Positions 10,125 through 20,337 of a stretch of 64,000 nt of DNA are shown in pieces. A program made the translations under genes and the position numbers. This DNA comes from Kaistia granuli DSM 23481 (GTDB taxonomy: Bacteria > Pseudomonadota > Alphaproteobacteria > Rhizobiales > Kaistiaceae): the NCBI RefSeq assembly GCF_000380505.1, contig NZ_AQYH01000008.1:62001-126000 (forward strand). Direction: 5' to 3'. Each line of letters begins with the position of its first letter. Position 1 is the stretch's first letter. Below the pieces are notes generated by a model. The model searched no databases, had not been told where the DNA came from, and worked only from the letters and a program-made list of their open reading frames with translations.

Positions 10125-11521
10125 TTCACCTCAACGACGGGTTCCGCGCCCACGAGCGCCTGGACGAGACCGCGGAAATGATCACCGCGGATTTCGAAAT
10201 TTCGATACTGGTCATACGAAGCGCAGGCCGGCGACAGCAGCACGACCGGCTCGCGCGCGCCATCGGCGGCCGCGTCGCGCGCCGCCGCGGCAACGGCCGC
10301 GTCCATCGTGCCCGCCATCACGGTCTCGACCCTGCCGGCAAGCGTCACGGCGAATTCGTCCGCAGCCGCGCCGATCAGATACGCCTTGGCGATCTTCGGG
10401 AAATAGGAAACGAGGCTGGTGACGCCGCCGGTCTTGGCCTTGCCGCCGGCGATCCAGTAGATGCGGTCGAAGCTCGCCAGCGCCTTCTCGGCCGCGTCTG
10501 CGTTGGTCGCCTTCGAATCGTTCACGAACAGCACCTTGCCGATCCGCGCCACTTCCTCCATGCGGTGCGCGAGGCCAGGAAAGCTCTTCAGCCCCTCCAG
10601 CACGGCCTGTTCGGGCAGACCTATCGTCAGCGCCGCCGCGATCGCCGCCGCCGCGTTCTGCGCGTTGTGGTCGCCGCGCAGCGAGCCAATGCCGTTCAGA
10701 TCCGCCATTTCGCGCGCGAAGGCGCCTTCGGCCTCGAAGATATGGCCGCGATCGGCGTAGAAGCCGTTGGCGACGGGACGACGGACGGAGATCCGCTCGA
10801 CCGGTTTGCCAAGCTTGTCGAGATCGGAGGCGATCGCAGCGCACCAATCGTCGTCGATGCCGATCACGGCGGAGGCGGCGCCCGTCACCAGCCGCGCCTT
10901 GATGGCGGCGTAGCGCTCCATCGTGTCGTGGCGGTCGAGGTGATCCTCGGTCAGATTGAGCAGAACGCCGACGCTCGGGTCGATGGTCGGGGCCAGGTCG
11001 ATCTGGAACGACGAGCATTCGACGATGTGGATGCGATCGTCGGCCGGCGGATCGAGCGACAGGATCGCGGTGCCGATATTGCCGCCGAGCTGGACGTCCC
11101 AGCCGGCTGCGCGGAACAGATGCGCGATCAGCGCCGTCGTCGTCGACTTGCCGTTGGTGCCGGTGATGGCGATGAACGGCGCATTCGGGGCGATCGCCCG
11201 GCGCTCGCGGCAGAACAGCTCGATATCGCCGATGATCTCGACGTCGGCCGCCTTGGCCAGCCCGACCGTCCAGTGCGGCTCGGGATGGGTCAGCGGCACG
11301 CCGGGCGACAAGACGAGCGCGACGACGCCGGAAAAGTCCAGATTGCGCAGGTCCTGCGTCGGGATGCCGGCGGCAACCGCCTTGGCGACCGAGTCGGGAT
11401 TGTCGTCCCAGGCCAGCACCTTCGCGCCGCCGGCGACGAGCGCCTGCGCGGTGGCAAGGCCGCTGCCGCCGAGCCCGAAGACCGCGACCGACATGCCGGC
11501 GAAGGAGGTGATAGGCGTCAT
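10121..11521 (-). CDS. murD: MurD, UDP-MurNAc-L-alanine--D-glutamate ligase
   Basis: MurD is the cytoplasmic Mur ligase adding D-Glu to the stem peptide. The 466 residues begin with a Rossmann-type UDP-binding region ([16 protein letters not shown]), followed by the ATP P-loop [16 protein letters not shown]. The [11 protein letters not shown] and [12 protein letters not shown] motifs are characteristic of MurD. It starts seven bases after the mraY stop and overlaps ftsW by four bases at its own 3' end. Confidence 0.97.
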   Translation of the reverse strand: MTPITSFAGMSVAVFGLGGSGLATAQALVAGGAKVLAWDDNPDSVAKAVAAGIPTQDLRNLDFSGVVALVLSPGVPLTHPEPHWTVGLAKAADVEIIGDIELFCRERRAIAPNAPFIAITGTNGKSTTTALIAHLFRAAGWDVQLGGNIGTAILSLDPPADDRIHIVECSSFQIDLAPTIDPSVGVLLNLTEDHLDRHDTMERYAAIKARLVTGAASAVIGIDDDWCAAIASDLDKLGKPVERISVRRPVANGFYADRGHIFEAEGAFAREMADLNGIGSLRGDHNAQNAAAAIAAALTIGLPEQAVLEGLKSFPGLAHRMEEVARIGKVLFVNDSKATNADAAEKALASFDRIYWIAGGKAKTGGVTSLVSYFPKIAKAYLIGAAADEFAVTLAGRVETVMAGTMDAAVAAAARDAAADGAREPVVLLSPACASYDQYRNFEIRGDHFRGLVQALVGAEPVVEVK

Positions 11522-11527
11522 GGACTT

Positions 11528-12613
11528 CTACCGGATCTTCAGGCTGGAGAGGCCAATCAGGGCAAGCACGACCGCGATGATCCAGAAGCGGATCACGACC
11601 TGCGGTTCGGTCCAGCCGAGATGTTCGAAATGGTGGTGGATCGGCGCCATCTTGAAGACGCGCTTGCCGGTCAGCTTGAACGACACGACCTGAATGATCA
11701 CCGAGACGGCCTCGAGCACGAACAGGCCGCCGACGATGGCGAGTACGATCTCGTGCTTGGTGGCGACGGCGATGGCGCCGAGCATGCCGCCGAGCGCCAG
11801 CGAGCCGGTGTCGCCCATGAAGATCGCCGCCGGCGGCGCGTTGAACCAGAGGAAGCCGAGGCCGGCGCCGAGCATGGCGCCGCAGAGCACGGCAAGCTCG
11901 CCGGTGCCCGGCACGAAATGGATCTGCAGGTATTCGGCGAAGATCGCGTTGCCCGAGAGATAGGCCATGACGCCGAACGAGGCGGTGGCGACCATCACCG
12001 GCACGATGGCGAGACCATCGAGGCCGTCGGTCAGGTTCACCGCATTGCCGGCGCCGACGATGACAAAGGCGCCGAAGGGAATGAAGAACCAGCCGAGGTC
12101 GAGGACGACGGCCTTGATGAAGGGAAAGGTCAGCGTGTTGGAGAGCGGGCCGGTCGACAGATGCGAGATGGCGATGCAGGCCGCCGCCGCGATGGCGAAT
12201 TCGACCGCCAGGCGCGAGCGGCCGGAAAAGCCCTTGTGGCTCTGTTTGGTGACCTTGAGATAGTCATCATAGAAGCCGATCAGCCCGAAGCCGACCGTGA
12301 CGCCCAGCACCGTCCAGACATAGAAGCTGGAGAGATTGGCCCAGAGCAGGGTCGAGACGATCAATCCCGACAGGATCATCAGGCCGCCCATGGTGGGCGT
12401 GCCCTTCTTGGTGACCAGATGGCTCTGCGGACCATCCTCGCGGATCGGCTGGCCCTTGCCCTGCTTGACCTTCAGCGCCCGGATGATGGCCGGACCGAAC
12501 AGGAAGACGAAGATCAACGCGGTCATCGTCGCGCCGCCCACCCTGAAGGTGATGTAGCGGAAGACGTTGAGCCCAGAGAATTGCGCGGAGAGATCCCCCA
12601 GCAGGTACAGCAT
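11528..12613 (-). CDS. mraY: MraY, phospho-MurNAc-pentapeptide translocase
   Basis: This integral membrane enzyme transfers phospho-MurNAc-pentapeptide to undecaprenyl phosphate, forming lipid I. The 361 residues have about ten membrane segments. Signature loops are [13 protein letters not shown], the Asp-rich [44 protein letters not shown] and the C-terminal [13 protein letters not shown]. The start codon shares one base with the murF stop. Length and motifs are normal for the family. Confidence 0.98.
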   Translation of the reverse strand: MLYLLGDLSAQFSGLNVFRYITFRVGGATMTALIFVFLFGPAIIRALKVKQGKGQPIREDGPQSHLVTKKGTPTMGGLMILSGLIVSTLLWANLSSFYVWTVLGVTVGFGLIGFYDDYLKVTKQSHKGFSGRSRLAVEFAIAAAACIAISHLSTGPLSNTLTFPFIKAVVLDLGWFFIPFGAFVIVGAGNAVNLTDGLDGLAIVPVMVATASFGVMAYLSGNAIFAEYLQIHFVPGTGELAVLCGAMLGAGLGFLWFNAPPAAIFMGDTGSLALGGMLGAIAVATKHEIVLAIVGGLFVLEAVSVIIQVVSFKLTGKRVFKMAPIHHHFEHLGWTEPQVVIRFWIIAVVLALIGLSSLKIR

Positions 12614-14064
12614 CAGACGGGTCCTTCAGTGGCGGGATCGCCTTGGAGGGGCGTCGGCGCATAGCGTGTTTTCAGGGCTTCGACGAGAGGCGCCATGCGG
12701 CTGCCGTTCGAGCCCTTGACCATCACGACGTCGCCGGCGGCAACGGAATCGAGAAGAATCGGCTCGAGTTCGTTTGCGGTTTCCGAATAATAGCCCCGCA
12801 TGTCCGGCGGCAAGACCTCCCAGAGAGCCTGCATCGACGCACCCGCCAGATAGGCCCTGTCGACCCGGGCGGCGATCAGCGCCTCTACCAGCTCGGCATG
12901 CAAGCGCAGCGTGTCTTCGCCGAGTTCCAGCATGTCGCCGAGCACGGCGATGCGCTGGCCGGAACCCTCCGTCCGCGCCTGTGCCAGCACGGCGAGCGCC
13001 GCGCGCATCGAGACCGGGCTGGCGTTGTAGCTTTCGTCGATCAGCGTGGCGACGCCATCTCCAATGGCGAGCTCGTGCCGGGCGCCCCGACCCTTCGGCG
13101 GCGTCACGCCGGAGAGCGCGATCGAAGCGCGGACGACATCGCCACCGAGCTGGGCGACCGCCAGCAGCACGGCGAGCGCGTTCTGGACGAGATGCCGTCC
13201 CGGCGCGCCGATCGTGAACGAGATTTCCTGGTCGAGGATGCGCGCGCCGACATTCGAGAAGTCAGGCTGCATGTCGAGCGCTTCAAGCCGCGCGTCGGCA
13301 TCGCGACCGGTACCGAAGGACAGCACCTGATTGATGCCGGCATCCATGGCCAGAAGCGCCAGCCGCTCGAACTGAGGGCTGTCGCCGTTCAGGATGACAC
13401 TGCCGCCCCGCTCGACGCCGGAGAAGATCTCGGCCTTCGCCCTTGTGATGCCGTCGACGCCATCGGGGAAGAATTCGAGATGGACCGGCTCGATCGTCGT
13501 GATGATGGCGACATGCGGCCGGACCTGCGCCACCAGCGGCGTGATCTCGCCGGCATGGTTCATGCCGATCTCGAAGACGGCGTATCGCGCTTCCAGCGGC
13601 ATCCGCGCCAGCGTCAGCGGCACACCCCAGTGATTGTTGAAGGAGGCCGGCGAGAAATGCGTCGGCGCCTCGGCCGCCAGCACATGCCCGAGCATCTCCT
13701 TGGTCGACGTCTTGCCGACGCTGCCGGTGACGGCGACGATGCGGGCCGTCGATCGGGCGCGGGATGCATGGGCGAGATTCTGCAGCGCTTCCAGCACGTC
13801 CGAGACGACGATGAGCGGGATCGTCATCCGGCCGAGGCCTGCGAGCTTGTCTTCCGACACCACGGCGACCGTCGCGCCATGCGCCGCGGCGCTGCCGACG
13901 AAGCGATGGCCGTCGAAGCGATCGCCGCGAATGGCGAAGAAGGCATCGCCCGGCTGGACGGTGCGACTATCGATCGAGATGCCGGAGACCGAGGGGCCGA
14001 TGCCGGTCGGCCGTCCGTTCATGCCGTTGACGAGATCGTCGAACGTCCAGAGGATGTCGCTCAT
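12613..14064 (-). CDS. murF: MurF, UDP-MurNAc-tripeptide--D-Ala-D-Ala ligase
   Basis: MurF adds the D-Ala-D-Ala made by Ddl, completing the cytoplasmic pentapeptide precursor. The 483 residues show the N-terminal uridine-binding domain ([20 protein letters not shown]), the P-loop [18 protein letters not shown] near residue 115, [15 protein letters not shown], and the C-terminal [16 protein letters not shown] and LGDMLELG motifs. It overlaps murE by four bases. Identity is secure from family motifs. Confidence 0.96.
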   Translation of the reverse strand: MSDILWTFDDLVNGMNGRPTGIGPSVSGISIDSRTVQPGDAFFAIRGDRFDGHRFVGSAAAHGATVAVVSEDKLAGLGRMTIPLIVVSDVLEALQNLAHASRARSTARIVAVTGSVGKTSTKEMLGHVLAAEAPTHFSPASFNNHWGVPLTLARMPLEARYAVFEIGMNHAGEITPLVAQVRPHVAIITTIEPVHLEFFPDGVDGITRAKAEIFSGVERGGSVILNGDSPQFERLALLAMDAGINQVLSFGTGRDADARLEALDMQPDFSNVGARILDQEISFTIGAPGRHLVQNALAVLLAVAQLGGDVVRASIALSGVTPPKGRGARHELAIGDGVATLIDESYNASPVSMRAALAVLAQARTEGSGQRIAVLGDMLELGEDTLRLHAELVEALIAARVDRAYLAGASMQALWEVLPPDMRGYYSETANELEPILLDSVAAGDVVMVKGSNGSRMAPLVEALKTRYAPTPLQGDPATEGPV

Positions 14065-15521
14065 GTCTGTGCCTCCGCCGCGAGGGCCGCCGCGACGACC
14101 TCATGGTCGGAGAAGGGCAGCACGACGCCGTTGACGATCTGACCCGTCTCATGCCCCTTGCCGGCGACGCAGAGCACATCGCCCTCGCCCAGCATGGAGA
14201 TCGCCTCTGTGATCGCCGTCTTGCGATCAGCAATCTCGATCGCATGGGCAGCGCCCGCCAGGATTTCGGCCCGGATGCGGGCCGGATCTTCCGAGCGCGG
14301 ATTATCGTCGGTGACGATGACGACGTCGGCGTTGCGGGTCGCCGCCTCGCCCATCAGCGGTCGCTTGCCGGCATCGCGATCGCCACCGGCGCCGAAGACG
14401 ACGAAGAGCCGCTTGCGGGTCATCGGCCGGAGCGCGCCGAGCGCATGATCGAGCGCATCCGGCTTGTGGGCGTAATCGATGAAGACGAGCGCGCCCTTGT
14501 CGGTGACGCCGACGCGCTCCAGCCGGCCAGGCGCGCCGACAAGGCCACCGAGCGCATGGATGGCGACGGCGGGCTCGATGCCGGCGCCGATCGCCAGACC
14601 GGCCGCGACGAGCGCGTTCGAAATCTGGAACCCGCCGGCGAGCGGCAGGCGAACTTCCATGTGGGCGCCGAACACTTCGAGCGACAGCGTCTGGCTGTAG
14701 AGATCGGGCACCGCCTTCAGCAGGCGGATCGCCCGCCCGGCCTTGCCGATATCGATGATGCGCTGGCCGCGACGGCGCGCCACCGCGATGACCGCGTCGG
14801 CGTAGGGTCCGTCCGCATCCAGCACGGCGCTCTGCCCTTCGGGCAGCAGGCCGCCGAACAGCTTCAGCTTGGCTTCGAGGTAGTGCTCGACCGTCGGATG
14901 ATAGTCCATGTGGTCGCGGCCGAGATTGGTGAAGGCGGCCGCCACCAGCCGCACGCCATCGAGCCGATGCTGGTCGAGCCCGTGGCTCGACGCTTCGAGC
15001 GCGGCGTGCGTGACGCCCTGCCGCGCGAGCTTGTCGAGGATCTGGTGCAGCTGGATCGGATCGGGCGTCGTCAAGCTGCCATAGTCGGATCCCGTCGGCG
15101 AGACGACGCCGATGGTGCCGATCGAGGCGGCCGGCTTGCCGGCTTGCTCGAAGATCTGGCGGACGAAGGCGGCGACGGAGGTCTTGCCGCTGGTGCCGGT
15201 CACGGCGACCAGCTGTTCGGGCTGCAGCGGATAGAAGCGCGACGCGATCCGCGCCAGCGCCAGGCGGGGATCGGCGGCGCGCAGCACCGGCACGCCAAGA
15301 TCCGGCGGCAGCACGGTGTCGGTACCGGCGAGGATCGCTCTGGCGCCGCGCTTGACGGCCTCCGGCGCGAAGCGCCCGCCATCGGCCGAGACGCCCTTCA
15401 GCGCGGCAAACAGGAACCCCGGCCCGACCGCGCGGCTGTCCGCCGTCAGTCCGGAAATGTCGATCGCGCCCTCTTCGGACGTGATCGGAAAGTCGTTCGA
15501 AGCTAGATCACCAAGCCGCAT
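14061..15521 (-). CDS. murE: MurE, UDP-MurNAc-dipeptide--meso-diaminopimelate ligase
   Basis: MurE adds the third stem residue. The 486 residues carry the P-loop VTGTSGKTSVAAFVRQIF and LEASSHGLDQHRLDGV. The specificity motif DNPRSEDP is the form associated with meso-diaminopimelate rather than lysine. The end shows CVAGKGHETGQIV, as expected. Its ATG lies 65 bases after the ftsI stop, one of the larger gaps in this otherwise tightly packed block. Confidence 0.97.
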   Translation of the reverse strand: MRLGDLASNDFPITSEEGAIDISGLTADSRAVGPGFLFAALKGVSADGGRFAPEAVKRGARAILAGTDTVLPPDLGVPVLRAADPRLALARIASRFYPLQPEQLVAVTGTSGKTSVAAFVRQIFEQAGKPAASIGTIGVVSPTGSDYGSLTTPDPIQLHQILDKLARQGVTHAALEASSHGLDQHRLDGVRLVAAAFTNLGRDHMDYHPTVEHYLEAKLKLFGGLLPEGQSAVLDADGPYADAVIAVARRRGQRIIDIGKAGRAIRLLKAVPDLYSQTLSLEVFGAHMEVRLPLAGGFQISNALVAAGLAIGAGIEPAVAIHALGGLVGAPGRLERVGVTDKGALVFIDYAHKPDALDHALGALRPMTRKRLFVVFGAGGDRDAGKRPLMGEAATRNADVVIVTDDNPRSEDPARIRAEILAGAAHAIEIADRKTAITEAISMLGEGDVLCVAGKGHETGQIVNGVVLPFSDHEVVAAALAAEAQT

Positions 15522-15586
15522 TCTGGGATCGAATCCTCCCGATCTTAACGTTGAGGGTCAGACCCTGAGGATCCGCTCTTCGATCC

Positions 15587-17320
15587 TTAATACGACACAA
15601 GCAAGGCATCCGGTTGGCCTTCGCTCTCGGTCCGGGGCTGAACGCCCAGAATTGCGGCGGCGCGACGGACAACACTCTGGCTGACTTTGGCGGCATTCCA
15701 GGCCGCGAGTGCCGGTAGACCCGGCTTCTCGGGCTTCGGATCGTCGACGGAAATCAGCATCACATATTGCGGATCATCCATCGGGAAGGTCGACAGGAAC
15801 GAGTTCAGGTATTTGCCCTCGACATAGCGCCCGTTGACGATCTTCTCCGCCGTGCCGGTCTTGCCGCCGACCACATAGCCGGCCACGTCACCGTTGCGGC
15901 CGGAGCCCTTGACGGCGTTGAAGCGGAACAGCCAGCGCATCTGGTCGCTCGTCTGCTTCGAGATCATCTGCGTCGAATTGGCCATAGCCTCCTCCTGCGT
16001 GCGCGGGAAAAAGGTGGGCGACAGCAGATGGCCGCCATTGACGATCGCGACGTCGGCCATCGCCGCCTGCATCGGCGTGATGGCGATGCCGTGACCAAAG
16101 GAGACCGTCAGCTGCGTCGCCTGGCTCCAGCGCTTCGGAACCTGCGGTGTCGCCACTTCCGGCAAGTCGGTCTTCAGCTTGGTCGAGAGGCCGAACTTCT
16201 TCAGATAGGCCTGCTGCTCGTCCTGACCGACGGCCAGCGCCATCTTGGCGGTGCCGATATTGGACGAATATTGGAACACCTCGGGAACGCTCAGGAAGCG
16301 CGCCTTTCCGCGATAGTCGCGGATCTGCTGGCGTCCGACCCGGATCGGGGCGCGCGCATCGATGCTATCGGTCATCTTCACGCGGCCAGAATCGAGCGCC
16401 ATCGCAAAGGTGAAGCTCTTGAACACCGAGCCAAGCTCAAAGGTGCCAGCCGTCAGGCGGTTGAGCCGATCCGGCTTGTTGGCGTCGACCGGGTTGTTCG
16501 GATCGAAATCCGGCAGCGAGGCGAGCGCCATCACTTCTCCGGTCTTGGCGTTGACGATCACACCCATCGCCGCGAGGGCCTGATAGCGTTGCATCGCGCC
16601 GACCAACTCGTCGCGCAGGATGTGCTGCACCCGGAGATCGATCGACAGCTTGACCGGCTGCAGGTCGGCGCCCTTGGTGGCGAAGCCCGCGCCGTGCAGA
16701 TCGCCCAGGCCGCGCTCGTCGATCGCCTTCTCGATGCCGGCAATGCCTTCGTTGTCGATGTTGACAAGGCCGACGATGTGCGCCGCCGCTGGGCCGCCCG
16801 GATAGAAGCGGCGGTTCTCGGTCAGGAAGCCGACGCCCGGAATGCCGAGATTGTGGAGTTCTGACTGCTGCTTCGGCGTGATTTCGCGCTTGACCCAGAC
16901 GAAGCCGGCATTGGTCGAGAGCTTCTTGCGCAGCTGAGCGGCATCGATGTCCGGCAGCACGCTGGTGATCAGCTCGGCCGCCTCGTCCGGATCGACGATC
17001 TTGTTCGGCTCGGCGAACAGCGACGAGGTCTTGATGTCGGTCGCCAGGATCTCGCCGTTGCGGTCGACGATGTTCGGCCGGGCGGTGGCGATCGACGAGG
17101 CAGCGCTGCCACGCGCGCCGGCGCCCGCCTGTTCGCTCATGCCGAGCATGACGAGCCGGCCGCCGATGACGCCGTAGACCAGCATGAACACCATCATCGT
17201 CAGCCCGATGCGGCTGCGCGTCTGGTCATGCCGCGCCTTGCTGGCACCCTTCAGCGCCACATGGCGCGAGCCATTGGCGGGGCTGAACATGTCGGGGCGG
17301 TCGGTCAACGTCATCGTCAT
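15587..17320 (-). CDS. ftsI: FtsI (PBP3), septal peptidoglycan transpeptidase
   Basis: This class B penicillin-binding protein cross-links septal peptidoglycan as partner of FtsW. The start is ATG 17320 behind GGGAG, giving 577 residues; upstream in-frame codons belong to ftsL territory in another frame. There is one membrane segment near residues 40-60 (IGLTMMVFMLVYGVIGGRLV). The pedestal domain precedes the transpeptidase motifs: SVFK (active-site serine), SSN (in FQYSSNIGTAK) and KTG (VVGGKTGTAEK). It overlaps ftsL by four bases, so the two are probably translated together. Confidence 0.97.
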   Translation of the reverse strand: MTMTLTDRPDMFSPANGSRHVALKGASKARHDQTRSRIGLTMMVFMLVYGVIGGRLVMLGMSEQAGAGARGSAASSIATARPNIVDRNGEILATDIKTSSLFAEPNKIVDPDEAAELITSVLPDIDAAQLRKKLSTNAGFVWVKREITPKQQSELHNLGIPGVGFLTENRRFYPGGPAAAHIVGLVNIDNEGIAGIEKAIDERGLGDLHGAGFATKGADLQPVKLSIDLRVQHILRDELVGAMQRYQALAAMGVIVNAKTGEVMALASLPDFDPNNPVDANKPDRLNRLTAGTFELGSVFKSFTFAMALDSGRVKMTDSIDARAPIRVGRQQIRDYRGKARFLSVPEVFQYSSNIGTAKMALAVGQDEQQAYLKKFGLSTKLKTDLPEVATPQVPKRWSQATQLTVSFGHGIAITPMQAAMADVAIVNGGHLLSPTFFPRTQEEAMANSTQMISKQTSDQMRWLFRFNAVKGSGRNGDVAGYVVGGKTGTAEKIVNGRYVEGKYLNSFLSTFPMDDPQYVMLISVDDPKPEKPGLPALAAWNAAKVSQSVVRRAAAILGVQPRTESEGQPDALLVSY

Positions 17321-17715
17321 GGATTCGCTCCCGGTTGGCGGGTGGCGGGGGTACGGGACTTCGTGGGCGCGTGGGGCTTGGCGACGCCGCTGGTGATCAC
17401 GCCATCGATCCCGGCGGTGGGACTTTCGACCGGCTTTTCCGGCACCTCGTCGACCGTCGCCAGCTGGCGCACGTCGAGCGAAACCAGATGCAGGTAGCTG
17501 CCGTAGCGCTCGACCAGACCCTGCAGGCGGGCGGGCTGGTCCAGAACGCTCCACTCGGCCCTGAGCACCGTCAGCGCCTCCTTCTCGCGGGCGATGTCGG
17601 AGCGCAGCTGCATGACGTGGTCGGCGGCACGGCCGGCGCGATCCTTCATGGCATAGGTCAGCACGGCGCCGGCGACCATCAAAGCAACCCAGATGACGTT
17701 GAGTGCCCGGAGCAT
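17317..17715 (-). CDS. ftsL: FtsL, bitopic divisome protein
   Basis: FtsL is a small divisome protein acting with FtsB and FtsQ to activate FtsWI. The 132 residues comprise a short cytoplasmic start, one membrane helix (about residues 5-22, NVIWVALMVAGAVLTYAM) and a helical, coiled-coil-like stretch (about 30-75). A Pro-rich tail follows. The sequence is poorly conserved across bacteria, so the assignment leans on size, topology and position between rsmH and ftsI. It shares one base with the rsmH stop region and overlaps ftsI by four. Confidence 0.88.
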   Translation of the reverse strand: MLRALNVIWVALMVAGAVLTYAMKDRAGRAADHVMQLRSDIAREKEALTVLRAEWSVLDQPARLQGLVERYGSYLHLVSLDVRQLATVDEVPEKPVESPTAGIDGVITSGVAKPHAPTKSRTPATRQPGANP

Positions 17716-18749
17716 TACGACCTCGCCGCTTTGAATTCTGGAAGCGCTGGAACGCCAGCCGCCTGGGCATCGAACGGGCGCGACGGCGCCTCGGTGCGAA
17801 TGCCGGCGCGGAGCTTGGCCGAACGGGCGCGCGGATTGCGGGCGGTCTCGCTGTCGCCCGCCACCACTGGCCCCTTGGCGGCCAGCGTGAAGGTCGGCGC
17901 GGCGAGGGTCCGTTCCGGCAAATGGCGCGAGCCGCCTGCCCTCACCTCGCTCCGCTCGGCGAGGAAGCGCTTGACGATACGATCCTCGAGCGAATGGAAC
18001 GAAACGATCACCAGCCGTCCGCCCGGCTTCAGCACGCGCTCGGCGGCAGCCAGCGCCCGGCCGAGCTCGTCGAGTTCCTGGTTGACGTAGATCCGCAGCG
18101 CCTGGAACGTCCGCGTGGCGGGATGGATCGGGTCGGTCGGCTTCTTGCCGACGACACGCTCGACCAGTCCGGCCAGCTCGCTCGTGCGCAGATAGGGCTT
18201 GGCGACGCGATCCTGCGAGATGGCGCGAGCAACCGCGCCGGCGCGACGCTCCTCGCCGAGAACCGAAATGATGCGGGCGAGATCGCGGGCTTCCATCGTA
18301 TTGACGACGTCGGCGGCGCTCGGCCCTTCCTGGCTCATGCGCATGTCGAGCGGGCCGTCGAAACGGAAGGAGAAGCCGCGCTCGGCCTCGTCGAGCTGCA
18401 TCGACGAGACACCGATGTCGAGCACGACGCCGTCGACCTTGTCGTGGCCGAGCGAGGCGGCGATTTCATCGAGATCGCCAAAGCGGCCATGCGCCAGCTG
18501 GAGGCGGCCGCCATATTCGGCGACGATCGCCTGGCCGTCGGCGATGGCGTTGGGATCGCGGTCGATGCCGATGACCGAGGCGCCGGCATCGAGGATCGCC
18601 CGGCTGTAGCCGCCGAGACCGAAGGTGCCGTCAATAACGACGCTGCCCGGCGCCGGCGCGAGATGCGCCAGCACTTCGTCGAGCAGGACGGGAACATGAC
18701 GGGCGGATCCGCCAGCGCTGCCGTCTTTCGGACCGTCGCCGGCGATCAT
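17715..18749 (-). CDS. rsmH: RsmH (MraW), 16S rRNA m4C1402 methyltransferase
   Basis: RsmH is an SAM-dependent enzyme that N4-methylates C1402 in the ribosomal decoding centre. The start chosen is ATG 18749 behind GGGAGG, giving 344 residues. Visible motifs are [13 protein letters not shown], the SAM loop [23 protein letters not shown]-type [29 protein letters not shown] and the C-terminal [17 protein letters not shown]. It overlaps mraZ by four bases. The mraZ-rsmH pair heading the cluster is the standard dcw arrangement. Confidence 0.97.
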   Translation of the reverse strand: MIAGDGPKDGSAGGSARHVPVLLDEVLAHLAPAPGSVVIDGTFGLGGYSRAILDAGASVIGIDRDPNAIADGQAIVAEYGGRLQLAHGRFGDLDEIAASLGHDKVDGVVLDIGVSSMQLDEAERGFSFRFDGPLDMRMSQEGPSAADVVNTMEARDLARIISVLGEERRAGAVARAISQDRVAKPYLRTSELAGLVERVVGKKPTDPIHPATRTFQALRIYVNQELDELGRALAAAERVLKPGGRLVIVSFHSLEDRIVKRFLAERSEVRAGGSRHLPERTLAAPTFTLAAKGPVVAGDSETARNPRARSAKLRAGIRTEAPSRPFDAQAAGVPALPEFKAARS

Positions 18750-19216
18750 TCCGTACCTCCCGTGGCGCGCGGGCCGGAGCCCAGACGACGCCGCAATTCG
18801 CGGACCCGGTTCTTCGCCTCGTCGCGATAGGCGACGAAACGCTCCGGCTCCCAGATCTGAAACTTGTAGCCCTGCCCGACGAAGGTCACGGTATCGCCGA
18901 TGCCGGCATGCGCCTTGATCGCCTCGGAGAGTGCGACGCGCCCCTCCGGATCGACCTTCAGCACCTCGCTCTCGCCGATCAGCGTCGTCGAGAGAAACTC
19001 GTGATCTTCGGAAAAGGGCTCGAACCGCGTCAGGCTGGCGCGGATCTGCGTCACGAGGCGATTGCCCCCGGCATCGACCGCGTTCTGGTCCAGCGTCGGG
19101 CAGCAATAGAGGCCTTCGAAACCATCGCGCACGAGAACGGATCGGAACGCGGCAGGGATCGACACCCGCCCTTTCGAGTCCAGTCGGTTGGTGAAGGTTG
19201 AAACGAATTCGTCCAT
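18746..19216 (-). CDS. mraZ: MraZ, DNA-binding regulator of the dcw cluster
   Basis: MraZ is a ring-forming AbrB-like double-SpoVT protein that in E. coli represses its own operon through TGGGN repeats. The start at ATG 19216 follows GAGGGG and gives 156 residues. The two AbrB-type halves are marked by [15 protein letters not shown] near residue 12 and [11 protein letters not shown] near residue 88. Matching MraZ boxes lie about 170 bases upstream inside the promoter, supporting autoregulation here. It is the first gene of the upstream dcw unit. Confidence 0.96.
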   Translation of the reverse strand: MDEFVSTFTNRLDSKGRVSIPAAFRSVLVRDGFEGLYCCPTLDQNAVDAGGNRLVTQIRASLTRFEPFSEDHEFLSTTLIGESEVLKVDPEGRVALSEAIKAHAGIGDTVTFVGQGYKFQIWEPERFVAYRDEAKNRVRELRRRLGSGPRATGGTE

Positions 19217-19705
19217 CACCCCTCGCGCCGGCGCCCCTTTCAAAAATGGCCATTGAGGATCCGCCCGCATGACGAGGCTGGAAAACACTCAATGGACGCA
19301 GACTGGAAACAACACCCCGGCGTGCCGCACCACTCCACGGATCAACCTGAAAGCGTTGACCGCAGCGCCCTCGAACCGGGATGATTTGGGATACCATGGG
19401 TAAGTATGGGCGTCAATGGAATCGGCCCCCACGACAGGCGGAAGCGCACCGCTTGATCACACCTGGTTAGCCTTAATTTTCCGTAGCTTTTCGGGCTTCG
19501 ACGCAAGGAAAACGGTCGCCGCAGGCGATCCATGCGTCGGGACGGGAAAATGGCGAGGGCAGACAAGAGGGAGGCAGAAGGACGCGGCCCGGCTGGCGCG
19601 AGCCCCACGGTGGGAGCCCTGCCCATGGCCTGGAACGCCGGACGGACGCGGCGACCGCGGCCGGATCCGGACGCGACTGAAACCACGATGTGGCTCAGGA
19701 AGAAA
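19217..19705. other. Non-coding region between rnpB and mraZ
   Basis: These 489 bases contain the mra promoter and MraZ boxes (19387-19416). A leader of about 165 bases lies before mraZ. From 19417 to 19705 there is sequence in which I see no gene. A Rho-independent terminator for rnpB was not evident. Confidence 0.7.
19387..19416 (-). promoter_or_regulatory. mra promoter with three MraZ boxes
   Basis: Three TGGGN repeats, TGGGA (19387), TGGGT (19397) and TGGGC (19407), read on the plus strand with exactly five bases between them, the spacing of E. coli MraZ boxes. On the minus strand a promoter is superimposed: TTGACG (19416-19411), a 17-base spacer, and TATCCC (19393-19388). The repeats therefore fill the spacer, so bound MraZ should block RNA polymerase. 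No binding or start-site data are available. Confidence 0.75.
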
Positions 19706-20099
19706 GTTTGCCAGTCGGCCTATAAGCCGGGTTCTGTAGGGCGGCGGCGAACCGCCGCGTGACGACCATTCATCTGGGACGCCCGTTACCGGACGCCTCT
19801 CGCGACCAACCCGGGCGACGAACCTGGAAACAGGCTGGGCTTGCGCCCGTGTCGCCCCTATTCGGTCTTGCTCCCGGTGGGGTTTACCGTGCCGTTCCCA
19901 TTGCTGGGACCGCGGTGGGCTCTTACCCCACCCTTTCACCCTTACCCGTGGCGCGAACGCCCGGGCGGTTTGCTTTCTGTGGCACTTTCCCTAGGGTCGC
20001 CCCCGCCGGGCGTTACCCGGCACCGTGTTTCCATGGAGCCCGGACTTTCCTCCCCTGCAACCTTTCGGTTTCGCAGCAGCGGTCGTCCGGCCGACTGGC
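19706..20099 (-). ncRNA. rnpB: RNase P RNA (bacterial type A)
   Basis: This is the catalytic RNA of RNase P, which trims the 5' leader of pre-tRNA. The ends pair as helix P1: GCCAGTCGGCC (20099-20089) with GGCCGACTGGC (19720-19710). Universal segments are present: GAAACCGAAAGG and GAGGAAAGTCCGGGC near the 5' end, AGAACCCGGCTTATAGGCC near the 3' end, and GGTAAGGGTGAAAGGGTG in the middle. Its length of about 390 bases is normal. A good promoter ends seven bases before the predicted 5' end. The exact 3' end is uncertain by a few bases. Confidence 0.95.
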
Positions 20100-20106
20100 A
20101 ATGCGG

Positions 20107-20136
20107 GGCTTACGGGCGCGACGGGTGCGGGTCAAG
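20107..20136 (-). promoter_or_regulatory. rnpB promoter
   Basis: On the minus strand CTTGACC (20136-20130) matches the alphaproteobacterial housekeeping -35. TAAGCC (20112-20107) follows after a 17-base spacer. Initiation about seven bases on would begin at the first base of helix P1, which fits a mature 5' end made directly by transcription or light trimming. Confidence 0.65.
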
Positions 20137-20337
20137 TACGCGAGACACGATCTCTCGACTCCGCACCCCGTCTTGAAGTCGGTCTGGACGGCGGCGTGCC
20201 CGCTATCGGCCGAGGCGATATTCCGGGTTCAACCCGTTCCATCAAGCCTGGCCGGCTCTGCGTCCCTCACGATTCCGCCGGGCGGAGCCATCGCAGCGGG
20301 AGGGCTTCAGCACGCGCCGGTCCCAACCGGCCTTCGA

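Noticed and set aside
20316-20331. Terminator after the lytic transglycosylase gene
   Set aside because: A six-bp stem (GCCGGT/ACCGGC) is present but no T-run follows, and such short GC stems are common here.
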